Both the position numbers and the translations under genes were made by a program. From Blautia luti (GTDB lineage Bacteria > Bacillota > Clostridia > Lachnospirales > Lachnospiraceae), in assembly GCF_033096465.1 (NCBI RefSeq), contig NZ_AP028156.1, forward strand, positions 901,501 through 965,500: a stretch of 64,000 bases of DNA, in the 5' to 3' direction. Shown piece by piece: positions 16,664-25,521 of the stretch (its first letter is position 1; each line of letters begins with the position of its first letter). The notes under the pieces were generated by a model. The model saw only the letters and a list, made by a program, of their open reading frames with translations. It was not told the origin of the DNA and did no database searches.

Positions 16664-19636
16664 TTGAACATAGAAGCATATGATGCAGATTCATTGAGAA
16701 AGATGGTTAGGTTGCTTGAATATGAGAACAAGATATTAAAAGATAAATTGAAGAAAGCAGACATTTCATATGAAGAGGTGAATCCTTTTGAAGAAAAAAT
16801 AGAAAGTGCAGAAGAATATGACCTGGATCAAGGGAATCGTATTGTAAATCCGCTGTATATTACAGAGAAAATGGCAATACGTTTCTTTTCGATGTTTTGG
16901 GGAAGAGAAGATGTATATGCCAGACGGGGAAAGAACGGGGGCTATTTTCCACAATGTGCAAATCGTTGGAATGACCGGCTTTGTCCTAAACAACGTAAAG
17001 AGAAGGTATTTTGTGATGAATGTGAAAATACCAAATGGATTAGTTTGGATGTAAAAAAAATAATTGCTCATTTGTTAGGCACAAAAGAAGATGGATCAGA
17101 TGTAATAGGTGTATATCCTTTATTACCAAATGGTACATGCAGATTTATTGTATTTGATTTTGATAATCACGAAAAAGGAGCAGAGGTTACGGACTTTGCA
17201 AATACGGATAATGAGTGGCATAAAGAAGTAGAAGCACTTAGAAAAATGTGTGAGCTTAATGGTATCAGACCTTTAGTTGAGAGATCTCGATCTGGAAAAG
17301 GTGCCCATGTATGGATTTTCTTTAAAAAGGCAATACCTGCGGCAACAGCAAGGAATTTTGGATTTCTCCTGTTAGATAAGGGTTCAACTTCCATCAATCT
17401 GAAATCGTTTCATTATTATGATAGAATGTATCCTTCGCAGGATGTGGCAAGCAGCATAGGTAATTTGATTGCATTGCCATTACAGGGGCAGGCGCTTAAA
17501 AATGGAAATAGTGCTTTTGTAGATGAAAATTGGAATGCATATCCTGATCAATGGGATGCTCTTTTTAATAAAACAAGAAAGCTGGGAATAGAAGATATTG
17601 AACAATGCATGGCAAAATGGCAGAGAGAATTAGCAGAAGTCAGAGGATTGCTTACTAATATGGAGAAGAATGTCAGACCGAAACCATGGAAGAAGAAATG
17701 CGAGTTTTGTAATTCAGATGTTGTGGGCAAGCTACACATGGTATTAGGAAATGGAGTTTATATAGATACTCTGAATCTTATGCCAAGAATACAAAATCAG
17801 ATTCGTAGTTTGGCGGCATTTGATAATCCGGAATTTTACAAAAATAAAAGGCTGGGATATTCTAATTATTATAATTTTAGTGCTGTATATTTAGGTAAGG
17901 ATATAGATGGATATATACAGATTCCGAGAGGACTGCGGGAAAATATTATACAGGAATGTGAAAAAGCAGGCATTTCAGTTGATGTTTCAGATCAAAGAGA
18001 AACAGGACAACCTATCAGAGTATCTTTTAAGGGTGATCTGCGAATGCAACAGGAATTAGCAGCAGAAAAATTATTATCACATTCAGATGGGGTTCTGAGT
18101 GCGGCAACTGCATTTGGAAAAACTGTAGTATGTAGTTACCTTATTGTAGAGCGAAAAGTAAATACGCTCATTTTGCTGCAAAGTAAAGATTTGCTTAATC
18201 AGTGGGTTGATGAATTGAATCATTTCTTAGAGATAAGAGAAGAACCACCGGAATATGAAACAAAAACAGGAAGAAAGAAAAAAAGGAATAGTGTGATAGG
18301 CGTTTTGCACGGAAATAAAAATACATTGACGGGGATCATAGATGTTGCAATGGTTGGTTCGATGTACAGCAGAGGAAAATTTAATGAACGAATTAATTCT
18401 TACGGAATGGTAATTATGGATGAATGTCATCACGTAGCTTCTAATACATCTATGGAATTATTGCAGAAAATAAATGCAAAATACGTGTATGGTGTTTCTG
18501 CTACGCCTAAACGTGGCGACAGTCTTGATCGGATTATCTATATGCTGCTGGGACCTTTGAGACATAGATTTACTGCGTTAGAGAGGGCTAAGGAACAGGG
18601 GATTGGACATTATTTTGTCCCAAGATACACGAGAGTAGTTGATACTGCAGAAAGCAAGGATAATATTAATAAAGCATATAATTTGATTAGTACCAGTAAG
18701 GTGCGCAATAAAATGATTATAGATGATGTTATAACTTGTGTTGCAAGAAAACAAACTCCTGTAATTTTAACAAGATTTAAGGAACATGCAAAATTTTTAC
18801 ATGAAGCCTTAAAGAAAAAAGCAGATCATGTATTCCTTCTATATGGGGATAATTCGGATAAGGAAAATGCTGAAATAAGAGTAAAATTAAAGCAGATACC
18901 TGAAAATGAATCGCTTATTTTGGTGGCAACTGGTCAGAAAATAGGAGAAGGGTTTGATTTCCCAAGACTGGATGTATTAATGCTTGCAGCACCTGTATCT
19001 TTTGAAGGACGTCTGGAACAGTATGTAGGTAGATTAAACAGAGATTATGTCGGAAAAGAAGCCGTTTATGTGTATGATTATATCGATTCGCATATGCGTT
19101 ATTTTGATAAAATGTATGCAAAAAGATTGAGAACATACAGGAAGATGGGATTTTCAATCTGGACGCAAGAGTTGCAACCTAAACAAATAATAAATGCAAT
19201 ATTTGATTCTGTAAATTATACCGAAAAATTCGAGCAAGATATTGTAGAGTCAGAAAAAATGGTGGTAATTTCCAGTCCGGATATCAGACAGGATAAAATT
19301 GACAGATTTTTATTACTAATCAAGAAGAGACAGGAAGTAGGGGTAAAGGTCACAGTTATTACAACAGATCCGGAAGATATTACTTACGGAAAGTCGGATG
19401 TATGTTATGAATTAATCAGAACAATGCAATTGGTAGGAATAAATGTGATAACAAGAACAGAAGTAGAAGAATGTTTTGCTGTTATTGATGATGAAATAGT
19501 ATGGCATGGTGGGATGAATCTACTTGGAAAAGCTGATGTCTGGGATAACTTAATGCGTATCAGAAATTCACAAGTTGCAACGGAATTGTTGGAAATTGCT
19601 TTGGGATGTTCTGAGGAGAGGAGAAAATGTGAATAA
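16664..19636 (+). CDS. TOTE-type conflict protein: primase + SF2 helicase + PLD-like domain
   Basis: About 990 residues in one chain. A short coiled N-terminus is followed by an archaeo-eukaryotic-primase domain with the DxD metal motif in IVFDFDNH (Asp165, Asp167) and RSRSGKGAHVWIFF; a small zinc knuckle CEFC near 345; an SF2 helicase with ATAFGKT (about 481), MDECHH (about 585), GVSATPKR and QYVGRLNRDY; and a C-terminal phospholipase-D-like region with VWHGGMNLLGK. This is the domain order of the TOTE conflict systems. Start is uncertain: TTG 16664 has GGTGG upstream, GTG 16655 is in frame. It overlaps the recombinase gene by 8 bp. Likely anti-phage or anti-plasmid. Confidence 0.85.
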   Translation: MNIEAYDADSLRKMVRLLEYENKILKDKLKKADISYEEVNPFEEKIESAEEYDLDQGNRIVNPLYITEKMAIRFFSMFWGREDVYARRGKNGGYFPQCANRWNDRLCPKQRKEKVFCDECENTKWISLDVKKIIAHLLGTKEDGSDVIGVYPLLPNGTCRFIVFDFDNHEKGAEVTDFANTDNEWHKEVEALRKMCELNGIRPLVERSRSGKGAHVWIFFKKAIPAATARNFGFLLLDKGSTSINLKSFHYYDRMYPSQDVASSIGNLIALPLQGQALKNGNSAFVDENWNAYPDQWDALFNKTRKLGIEDIEQCMAKWQRELAEVRGLLTNMEKNVRPKPWKKKCEFCNSDVVGKLHMVLGNGVYIDTLNLMPRIQNQIRSLAAFDNPEFYKNKRLGYSNYYNFSAVYLGKDIDGYIQIPRGLRENIIQECEKAGISVDVSDQRETGQPIRVSFKGDLRMQQELAAEKLLSHSDGVLSAATAFGKTVVCSYLIVERKVNTLILLQSKDLLNQWVDELNHFLEIREEPPEYETKTGRKKKRNSVIGVLHGNKNTLTGIIDVAMVGSMYSRGKFNERINSYGMVIMDECHHVASNTSMELLQKINAKYVYGVSATPKRGDSLDRIIYMLLGPLRHRFTALERAKEQGIGHYFVPRYTRVVDTAESKDNINKAYNLISTSKVRNKMIIDDVITCVARKQTPVILTRFKEHAKFLHEALKKKADHVFLLYGDNSDKENAEIRVKLKQIPENESLILVATGQKIGEGFDFPRLDVLMLAAPVSFEGRLEQYVGRLNRDYVGKEAVYVYDYIDSHMRYFDKMYAKRLRTYRKMGFSIWTQELQPKQIINAIFDSVNYTEKFEQDIVESEKMVVISSPDIRQDKIDRFLLLIKKRQEVGVKVTVITTDPEDITYGKSDVCYELIRTMQLVGINVITRTEVEECFAVIDDEIVWHGGMNLLGKADVWDNLMRIRNSQVATELLEIALGCSEERRKCE

Positions 19637-21380
19637 GAAGATTAAATGCGATATATATACCAGAGTATCCACAACCATGCAGGTAGATGGCTACAGTCTG
19701 GATGCTCAGAAAGAAAAACTCAAGAGATATGCGGAATTTCAGAATATGGAAATCGTAAATGAGTATTCCGATGAAGGTAAGTCTGGAAAAAGCGTAGAAG
19801 GCAGACCGGAATTTCAGAGAATGTTGGATAATATTGAGAATGGAACAGATGAGGTGCAGTTTGTATTGGTGTTCAAGCTTTCCAGATTCGGTCGTAATGC
19901 GGCAGATGTGTTAAACTCTCTGCAAAGAATGCAGGATTTTGGAGTGAATCTGATCTGTGTAGAAGATGGAATTGACAGTTCAAAAGATAGTGGAAAGCTG
20001 ATGATTTCTGTTCTGTCTGCGGTGGCAGAGATCGAACGGGAGAATATCCTTGTTCAGACAATTGAGGGACGTAAACAGAAAGCCAGGGAAGGAAAATGGA
20101 ACGGTGGATTTGCTCCATATGGCTATGAATTGGTAAATGGAGAATTGCAGATTGCAGAGGATGAAGCGGAAATTATTCGTCTGATCTATGATAAATTTAT
20201 TCATACCAATATGGGAATCTCTGCGATTGCTGCATGGCTGAACCAGCATGGATATAAAAAGAAAAAACGACAGAATAATACACTGGACGCATTTGCCGCA
20301 TCATTTATAAAAGGCGTTCTGGATAATCCGGTATACTGTGGAAAGCTGGCTTATGGACGAAGGAAGAACGAGAAAGTTTCTGGAACAAGAAATGAATATC
20401 GCATTGTAAAACAGGAAAATTATATGCTGCACGATGGTATCCATGAAGGGATTGTTTCAGAAACAGACTGGGAGCTAGCTCATCAAAAACGAGAAAAAAC
20501 AGGTGTGAAATATGAAAAGACACATAGCCTCGATCATGAGCATATTTTATCCGGAATATTGAGATGTCCGTTATGTGGAAGCGGTATGTATGGAAACGTG
20601 AACCGAAAGAAAAAGAAAGACGGAACCTTATATAAGGATTATTTCTATTATGCCTGCAAACATCGTCGTCTGGTAGATGGTCATAAATGTGGATATCGTA
20701 AACAATGGAGCGAGGAGAAGATTAACAATGCAGTGGAAGAAGTTATTCGGAAACTGGTGAAAAATCCTAAATTTGAAGAAGCAATTCTGAATAAAATCGG
20801 TTCAAGAATAGATACAGAAGAAATAGAAAAAGAGATTGAAGGATTGGAAAAGCAGCACAAGCAGTTGACCGGAGCAAAAGCAAGACTTGGACAGCAGATG
20901 GATAGTCTGGATATCATGGATAAATTTTATGAAAAGAAATATCAGGATATGGAGACACGCTTATATCGTCTATATGATGAAATTGAAGGCGTGGAGAACA
21001 GTATAGAAGAAGTTAAGAATCGCCTGCTGAATATCCGGCAACAGAAAATATCAGAAGAAAACGTCTATCAATTTCTTTTATATTTTGATAAACTATATGA
21101 TAAGTTCACCGACCTGGAGAAGAAAGAATTTCTTAACAGCTTTGTGGAACAGGTGGACATTTACGAGCAGGAGCAGCCAGATGGCAGATTCCTGAAGCAC
21201 ATAAAGTTCCGTTTTCCAGTGTATTTTGGAGAAAGGGAAACACAGGAACTTTGTTGGGACAACGAAAGTACCGTTGAGATTGTGTGCCTCTTGGGCAACC
21301 GAAAACCAGATACCACGGTAAAACTCAGCGTGGATATGGATGATTACCACAGTATTATAAATGGTAAAGATGAGGAATGA
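19629..21380 (+). CDS. Large serine recombinase
   Basis: 583-residue site-specific recombinase. N-terminal resolvase domain with catalytic Ser14 in YTRVSTTMQ and the DEGKSGKSVEGRPEFQRML motif, then a recombinase domain (about 165-265), a zinc ribbon beginning LRCPLCGSGMYG, a coiled coil (about 395-480) and a C-terminal DNA-binding tail. GTG 19629 follows GGAGAGGAGA and overlaps the primase-helicase stop, so both are made together. Such enzymes integrate or excise elements; here it is apparently the mobility gene of the TOTE unit. Confidence 0.9.
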   Translation: MNKKIKCDIYTRVSTTMQVDGYSLDAQKEKLKRYAEFQNMEIVNEYSDEGKSGKSVEGRPEFQRMLDNIENGTDEVQFVLVFKLSRFGRNAADVLNSLQRMQDFGVNLICVEDGIDSSKDSGKLMISVLSAVAEIERENILVQTIEGRKQKAREGKWNGGFAPYGYELVNGELQIAEDEAEIIRLIYDKFIHTNMGISAIAAWLNQHGYKKKKRQNNTLDAFAASFIKGVLDNPVYCGKLAYGRRKNEKVSGTRNEYRIVKQENYMLHDGIHEGIVSETDWELAHQKREKTGVKYEKTHSLDHEHILSGILRCPLCGSGMYGNVNRKKKKDGTLYKDYFYYACKHRRLVDGHKCGYRKQWSEEKINNAVEEVIRKLVKNPKFEEAILNKIGSRIDTEEIEKEIEGLEKQHKQLTGAKARLGQQMDSLDIMDKFYEKKYQDMETRLYRLYDEIEGVENSIEEVKNRLLNIRQQKISEENVYQFLLYFDKLYDKFTDLEKKEFLNSFVEQVDIYEQEQPDGRFLKHIKFRFPVYFGERETQELCWDNESTVEIVCLLGNRKPDTTVKLSVDMDDYHSIINGKDEE

Positions 21381-21385
21381 TGATT

Positions 21386-21397
21386 TCACTATAGTGA
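21386..21397. repeat. Perfect 12-bp palindrome next to the recombinase gene
   Basis: TCACTATAGTGA lies 5 bp after the recombinase stop codon. It could be the core of an attachment site or a binding site for the recombinase; no second copy was located in the window. Confidence 0.4.
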
Positions 21398-21491
21398 CTG
21401 TGTTGAATTCCTATTTTTTAAATCGTTCACATTGATAATGTATCTGATTTTGGAGTAAAATTAATTTATGAACAAATAAGGAGCGAAATTT

Positions 21492-21952
21492 GTGGAAATT
21501 AAAAGAGACGCATACCTTGAACAGTTAAAGATAAGAAAAGATAATGGGATGGTAAAGATTATCACGGGAATCAGGAGATGCGGAAAATCATTCCTAGATA
21601 GGAGCTACTACTAATTATTGTTTATAATGAGCTGCTCATCAGAGGCTATAGTGTGGATGTTGGTATTGTAGAGGTATATGCAAAAAATGATGAAGGAAAA
21701 ACGACTCGAAAGTAGTTTGAAGTTGATTTTGTAGTCAATCAGAGCAGTCAGAGATATTATATTCAGGTGACTTATGATATGACTTCTGAGGAAAAGCAGA
21801 CACAGGAACTTAACTCATTTAGAAACATTCCGAATTCGTTTAAAAAGATTGTGATAGTAAACGGAACGAAGAAGCCGTGGAGAAATGAGGAAGGTTTTGT
21901 GATTATGGGTATGAAATATTTTCTGCTTAATGCGGATAGCTTGGAGTTTTAG
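21492..21952 (+). pseudogene. Decayed AAA ATPase of the DUF4143 type
   Basis: GTG 21492 (AAGGAG upstream) starts VEIKRDAYLEQLKIRKDNG and reaches the Walker A loop TGIRRCGKSFL, then stops at about 21614. The reading resumes as the C-terminal nuclease-like domain (ELLIRGYSVDVGIVEVY, FEVDFVVNQSSQRYYIQV) with an internal TAG near 21714 and ends at 21952. The ATPase core and middle, normally about 250 residues, are deleted. Clearly non-functional. Confidence 0.75.
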
Positions 21953-21979
21953 GAAAACCAGAAACAACCAGAGTTCGTG

Positions 21980-22009
21980 TTGACTAATTTGTATAGTAGA
22001 TGATAAAAT
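21980..22009 (+). promoter_or_regulatory. Promoter of the nitrogenase-like/Hyp cluster
   Basis: TTGACT (21980-21985), 18-bp spacer, TGATAAAAT (extended -10, hexamer 22004-22009). Predicted start about 22016, giving a leader of roughly 300 nt before the first gene. Confidence 0.65.
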
Positions 22010-22015
22010 TAATCT

Positions 22016-22314
22016 ATAAAATTGCTGTATCTGATTCACACATCTGTGAAACATTTGTTGAAAAAGACGCAACAGTAATTAATTGAAACGATTTTAATAC
22101 AATAAATAAGAAAACTCTGACGGCAAGGAGAATCCGAGCGGAAATAGTTACTAGATAAGAATTTGCGAAACCATTTTTCTGACAAAATGCCAGAAAGATG
22201 GTTTTTTGTATATTTAACCAAATAAACTGCGGAGCAGTTATTTGATTATGAGCAAGTAGCAAAGCGAATGTTTTTATCCGCTTGACTAAGCAGCAAAACA
22301 ACAGGAGGGGCAAT
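22016..22314 (+). promoter_or_regulatory. Long structured leader of the nitrogenase-like/Hyp cluster
   Basis: About 300 nt with an intrinsic terminator in the middle (22169-22207) and three later dyads: AAATAAACTGC/GCAGTTATTT (22220-22243), AAGCG/CGCTT (about 22262-22283) and a small GCTTGACTAAGC (22280-22291). The part before the terminator contains ACTCTGACGGCAAGGAGAA and TCCGAGCGGAAATAG. I could not fit it to a riboswitch class I know (Moco, cobalamin, NiCo, FMN, SAM). Either an attenuator or a short RNA unit ending at 22207. Confidence 0.5.
22169..22207 (+). terminator. Intrinsic terminator inside the leader
   Basis: AACCATTTTTCTG (22169-22181) pairs with CAGAAAGATGGTT (22191-22203) with one G-U pair, 9-nt loop, followed by TTTT. 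Position upstream of the first gene and downstream of a promoter suggests conditional read-through. Confidence 0.8.
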
Positions 22315-23076
22315 ATGTTAAAGGTAGCAATATACGGAAAAGGCGGCATCGGCAAGTCCACAGTGACTTCGAATCTGGCGGCCGCTTTTGCAAATATGGG
22401 GAAGCGTGTCATTCAGATCGGATGTGATCCGAAAGCGGATTCCACCATCAATTTACTTGGAGGAGAGCCGCTTCGTCCGGTGATGAATTTTATGAGGGAA
22501 GAGGACGAGGAGCCGGAAAAGCTGGCGCAGATTTCAAAGGAAGGATACGGCGGAATCCTCTGCATTGAGACAGGTGGCCCGACACCTGGACTTGGCTGCG
22601 CAGGGCGAGGAATTATTGCAACTTTTCAGCTTCTCGAGGACATGGAATTATTCGAACACTATAAACCGGATGTGGTTTTATATGATGTATTAGGCGATGT
22701 TGTATGCGGTGGTTTTGCAGCACCGATCCGTGAAGGATATGCGGATAAGGTTCTGATCGTTACATCCGGAGAGAAGATGGCACTGTATGCGGCAAACAAT
22801 ATTTCCAGTGCTGTCAGAAACTTTGAAGATCGCAGTTATGCCCGTGTATTTGGTATCGTGTTAAACCACAGAAATGTGGAAAATGAGACTGAGAAAGTAC
22901 AGGCATTTTCCGAAAAAATCGGAGTGCCGATTGTGGGAGAAGTACCACGAAGTGATGAAATTATCCACTGGGAAGAGCAGGGAAAGACAGTGATCGAAGG
23001 AAATTCGGATTCAGAGATCAGCAAGTGTTTCTTTGACCTGGCCACATTACTATGGAAAGAAGAGGAAAAAGCATGA
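22315..23076 (+). CDS. NifH-like ATPase/reductase, set 1
   Basis: 253-residue member of the NifH/BchL superfamily: a homodimeric ATP-dependent iron-sulfur protein that passes electrons to a NifDK-like partner. Walker [10 protein letters not shown] (residues 8-16), switch GCDPKADST, and the two cluster cysteines Cys95 ([10 protein letters not shown]) and Cys131 ([11 protein letters not shown]) are present, so a bridging [4Fe-4S] cluster is expected. ATG 22315 follows AGGAGGGG. First gene of an eleven-gene run; its stop overlaps the next start (ATGA). It is shorter than nitrogenase NifH (about 290). Confidence 0.93.
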   Translation: MLKVAIYGKGGIGKSTVTSNLAAAFANMGKRVIQIGCDPKADSTINLLGGEPLRPVMNFMREEDEEPEKLAQISKEGYGGILCIETGGPTPGLGCAGRGIIATFQLLEDMELFEHYKPDVVLYDVLGDVVCGGFAAPIREGYADKVLIVTSGEKMALYAANNISSAVRNFEDRSYARVFGIVLNHRNVENETEKVQAFSEKIGVPIVGEVPRSDEIIHWEEQGKTVIEGNSDSEISKCFFDLATLLWKEEEKA

Positions 23077-24353
23077 AACAGGAAGCTTATTTTTGTACGG
23101 TAAAAGAGCTGAATGAACTTGGAAAAAATAAGATTCCGCAGCAGCTTATTTCCCATACACATCTGATCTACAGTTCCCCGGCAACGCTGGCATTCAATTC
23201 CCCGGGAGCAGAAGGATTTGGTGTCAAACGTGCAGGTCTGGCAGTTCCGGATTCAATCATGCTGATCGTGTCTCCGGGATGCTGCGGCCGCAATACATCG
23301 GTTCTCAGTTCCATGCGAGCCTATCATGACCGTTTTTATTATCTGCTGATGGATGAGACAGACATTGTAACAGGAAGACATCTGAAAAAAATTCCAAAGG
23401 CAGTAGCAGAAATCTGCGAAGGACTTGAGAAAAAGCCGTCTGTTGTGATGATATGTATTACCTGCGTGGATGCACTGCTTGGTACAGATATGGAACGCGT
23501 CTGTCATAAGGCCGAGGAATATGCGGGGATTCCGGTAAGGCCATGTTATATGTATGCACTGACCAGAGAAGGAAGAAAGCCGCCGATGGTGCATGTGCGG
23601 CAGTCCATTTATTCTTTGCTGGAGCCGAAGAAGAAAAAAGGAAATGTAGTGAATTTACTTGGATATTTTTCACCGCTTGTAGATGATTGTGAACTGTATG
23701 ATCTGCTTCACAGAGCTGGGGTAAAAACGATTCATGAGATTTCCAGATGCAGGGATTATGCGGAATATCAGACCATGTCAGAGGCAAACTTTAATCTGGT
23801 ATTGCATCCGGAAGCACGTTTTGCGGCAGAGGATTTTCATGATCGGCTGAAAATTCCGTATATCGAGCTGCGCAGACTGTATCAGATTGATAAAATTGCC
23901 AGTCAGTATCGTGCCTTTGGAGCAGCGTTGGGTGTGGAATTTGATGATGAATTTCCGCGGAAAGCAGCAGAAGCTGCGGTGGCAAAATTTAAGGAAGTCC
24001 ATCCGGATGCTGCATTTGCAGTTGGAGAATGGATGAACGGAGATCCGTTTGAGCTGGCACTTGCACTGGTGCGATATGGATTTCAGGTGCCGGAGATTTA
24101 CGGAACTTTATCCGGTGAAAATTTCATCTATGTGAAGCAATTAGCGCAGATCAGTCCGGAGACGAAAGTATTTTCCAATCTGGAACCGACCATGATGTAT
24201 TATGACGGAAGTCAGTCCGGTGTCAATCTGACCATTGGAAAAGATGCCGGATATTACCATAAAGAATGTCCAAACGTGCTCTGGAATGAAGAACGGCAGC
24301 CATTCGGTTACGCCGGCGTGCGCAGACTGTTTGAGGCACTGGCGGAGGTGTAA
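23073..24353 (+). CDS. NifD-like (nitrogenase component 1, alpha-type) protein, set 1
   Basis: 426-residue oxidoreductase/nitrogenase component 1 family protein. Motifs shared with Nif[11 protein letters not shown] (Cys70-Cys71, aligning with NifD Cys88), [13 protein letters not shown] (the DIVFGG-K block) and [10 protein letters not shown] (Cys131, aligning with NifD Cys154). The position equivalent to NifD Cys62 (GAEGFGV) has no Cys, so an 8Fe P-cluster is unlikely. Expected to pair with the following NifK-like protein and be reduced by the preceding NifH-like protein. ATG 23073 overlaps the upstream stop; substrate unknown. Confidence 0.88.
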   Translation: MKQEAYFCTVKELNELGKNKIPQQLISHTHLIYSSPATLAFNSPGAEGFGVKRAGLAVPDSIMLIVSPGCCGRNTSVLSSMRAYHDRFYYLLMDETDIVTGRHLKKIPKAVAEICEGLEKKPSVVMICITCVDALLGTDMERVCHKAEEYAGIPVRPCYMYALTREGRKPPMVHVRQSIYSLLEPKKKKGNVVNLLGYFSPLVDDCELYDLLHRAGVKTIHEISRCRDYAEYQTMSEANFNLVLHPEARFAAEDFHDRLKIPYIELRRLYQIDKIASQYRAFGAALGVEFDDEFPRKAAEAAVAKFKEVHPDAAFAVGEWMNGDPFELALALVRYGFQVPEIYGTLSGENFIYVKQLAQISPETKVFSNLEPTMMYYDGSQSGVNLTIGKDAGYYHKECPNVLWNEERQPFGYAGVRRLFEALAEV

Positions 24354-24357
24354 CACA

Positions 24358-25521
24358 ATGAGAGGACTGAGAAAATATCTGACACCTTTTGCGCCGGATC
24401 AGTCCGGGGTTGTGTCTGTATTATATGAATTTGGTGGTATTATCGTTATCTGTGATGCCGGCGGCTGTACCGGAAATATCTGTGGATTTGATGAGCCGCG
24501 ATGGTTTGAGAGCAAAAGTGCACTGTTCAGTGCGGGGCTTCGTGACATGGATGCGATCCTTGGACGTGATGACCGCCTGGTAGCAAAACTTGCAGATGCA
24601 GTGACAAAACTGGATGCGAAATTTGCGGCAATCATCGGGACACCGGTTCCGGCAGTAATCGGAACGGATTACCATGCACTGAAACGCATGACTGAGAAAA
24701 AAGTAGATCTGCCGATCCTGACTGTGGACACGGATGGCATGGAGTTGTATGACAAGGGCGAAGAGAAAGCATGGCTGGAACTGGTTCGTGTATTTGCAGG
24801 CGAAAAGGAAGATGCAACTGCAAATAGAATAGGGATTCTCGGTATGACACCGCAGGATATCAGTGATCTGCGTGCAGCAGACCGCATCCGGGAACGTTTC
24901 GCCGCAGAGGGAAAAACTGCAGTCTGTTATGGAATGGGAGACGGACTTGAGGATGTGAAAAGGGTCTCCAGCGTGGAAAAAAATATTGTAGTAGCGCCGG
25001 CTGCTTTGGAAGCGGCTAAATATCTGGAACGCACCTATGGAACACCTTATGAGACTGGTTATCCGCTGGTAGATGAGTTGGTCTGTGATATGGATTATCA
25101 TGGAAAAAAGGTGCTTATTGTACAGCAACAAGTAATTGGATGTGCTATCCGGGAGGAAATATTAAAGAAAGCACCGGATGCACAGGTAACGGTGGCGAGC
25201 TGGTTTATGATGAAACCGGAACTTCGCAGGGATGAAGACCTGAATTTGCGAGATGAGGAAGATTATATCGGGCTGGTGGAAAATGGAGCATATGATGTGA
25301 TTTATGCAGATTCGTGTATGAAACGAATGACGCCGAAATTTGAGGGAGTATTTGTGGATACCATACATTTTGCTGTGTCAGGGAAACTTGTAACAGTGGA
25401 AGCAGCAAAAAAATTGAAAGAACCGAAAAATCCAAGAGGATCAAAAGAACCGGGTAAAACGGACAGTCACGATTATTATAATTACGATCGAATGAGTCTA
25501 ATGGGAGAAGTGTATGAATAA
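24358..25521 (+). CDS. NifK-like (nitrogenase component 1, beta-type) protein, set 1
   Basis: 387 residues. YEFGGIIVICDAGGCTGN carries Cys37 (aligning with NifK Cys95) and AGLRDMDAILGRDDRLV matches the SMTEDAAVFGG region of NifK. The NifK Cys70 position is Asp14 (APDQSG) and the Cys153 position is Pro in GTPVPAVIGTD. GGAGGTG precedes ATG 24358; the gene overlaps hypF by 8 bp, tying the nitrogenase-like and Hyp functions in one message. The C-terminal tail (PKNPRGSKEPGKTDSHDYY) is charged and probably disordered. Confidence 0.87.
   Translation: MRGLRKYLTPFAPDQSGVVSVLYEFGGIIVICDAGGCTGNICGFDEPRWFESKSALFSAGLRDMDAILGRDDRLVAKLADAVTKLDAKFAAIIGTPVPAVIGTDYHALKRMTEKKVDLPILTVDTDGMELYDKGEEKAWLELVRVFAGEKEDATANRIGILGMTPQDISDLRAADRIRERFAAEGKTAVCYGMGDGLEDVKRVSSVEKNIVVAPAALEAAKYLERTYGTPYETGYPLVDELVCDMDYHGKKVLIVQQQVIGCAIREEILKKAPDAQVTVASWFMMKPELRRDEDLNLRDEEDYIGLVENGAYDVIYADSCMKRMTPKFEGVFVDTIHFAVSGKLVTVEAAKKLKEPKNPRGSKEPGKTDSHDYYNYDRMSLMGEVYE

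Noticed and set aside
22016..22168. Molybdenum-cofactor, cobalamin, NiCo or FMN riboswitch in the cluster leader
   Set aside because: None of the conserved boxes of these classes could be aligned; only the terminator is clear, so I report it as an unclassified leader.
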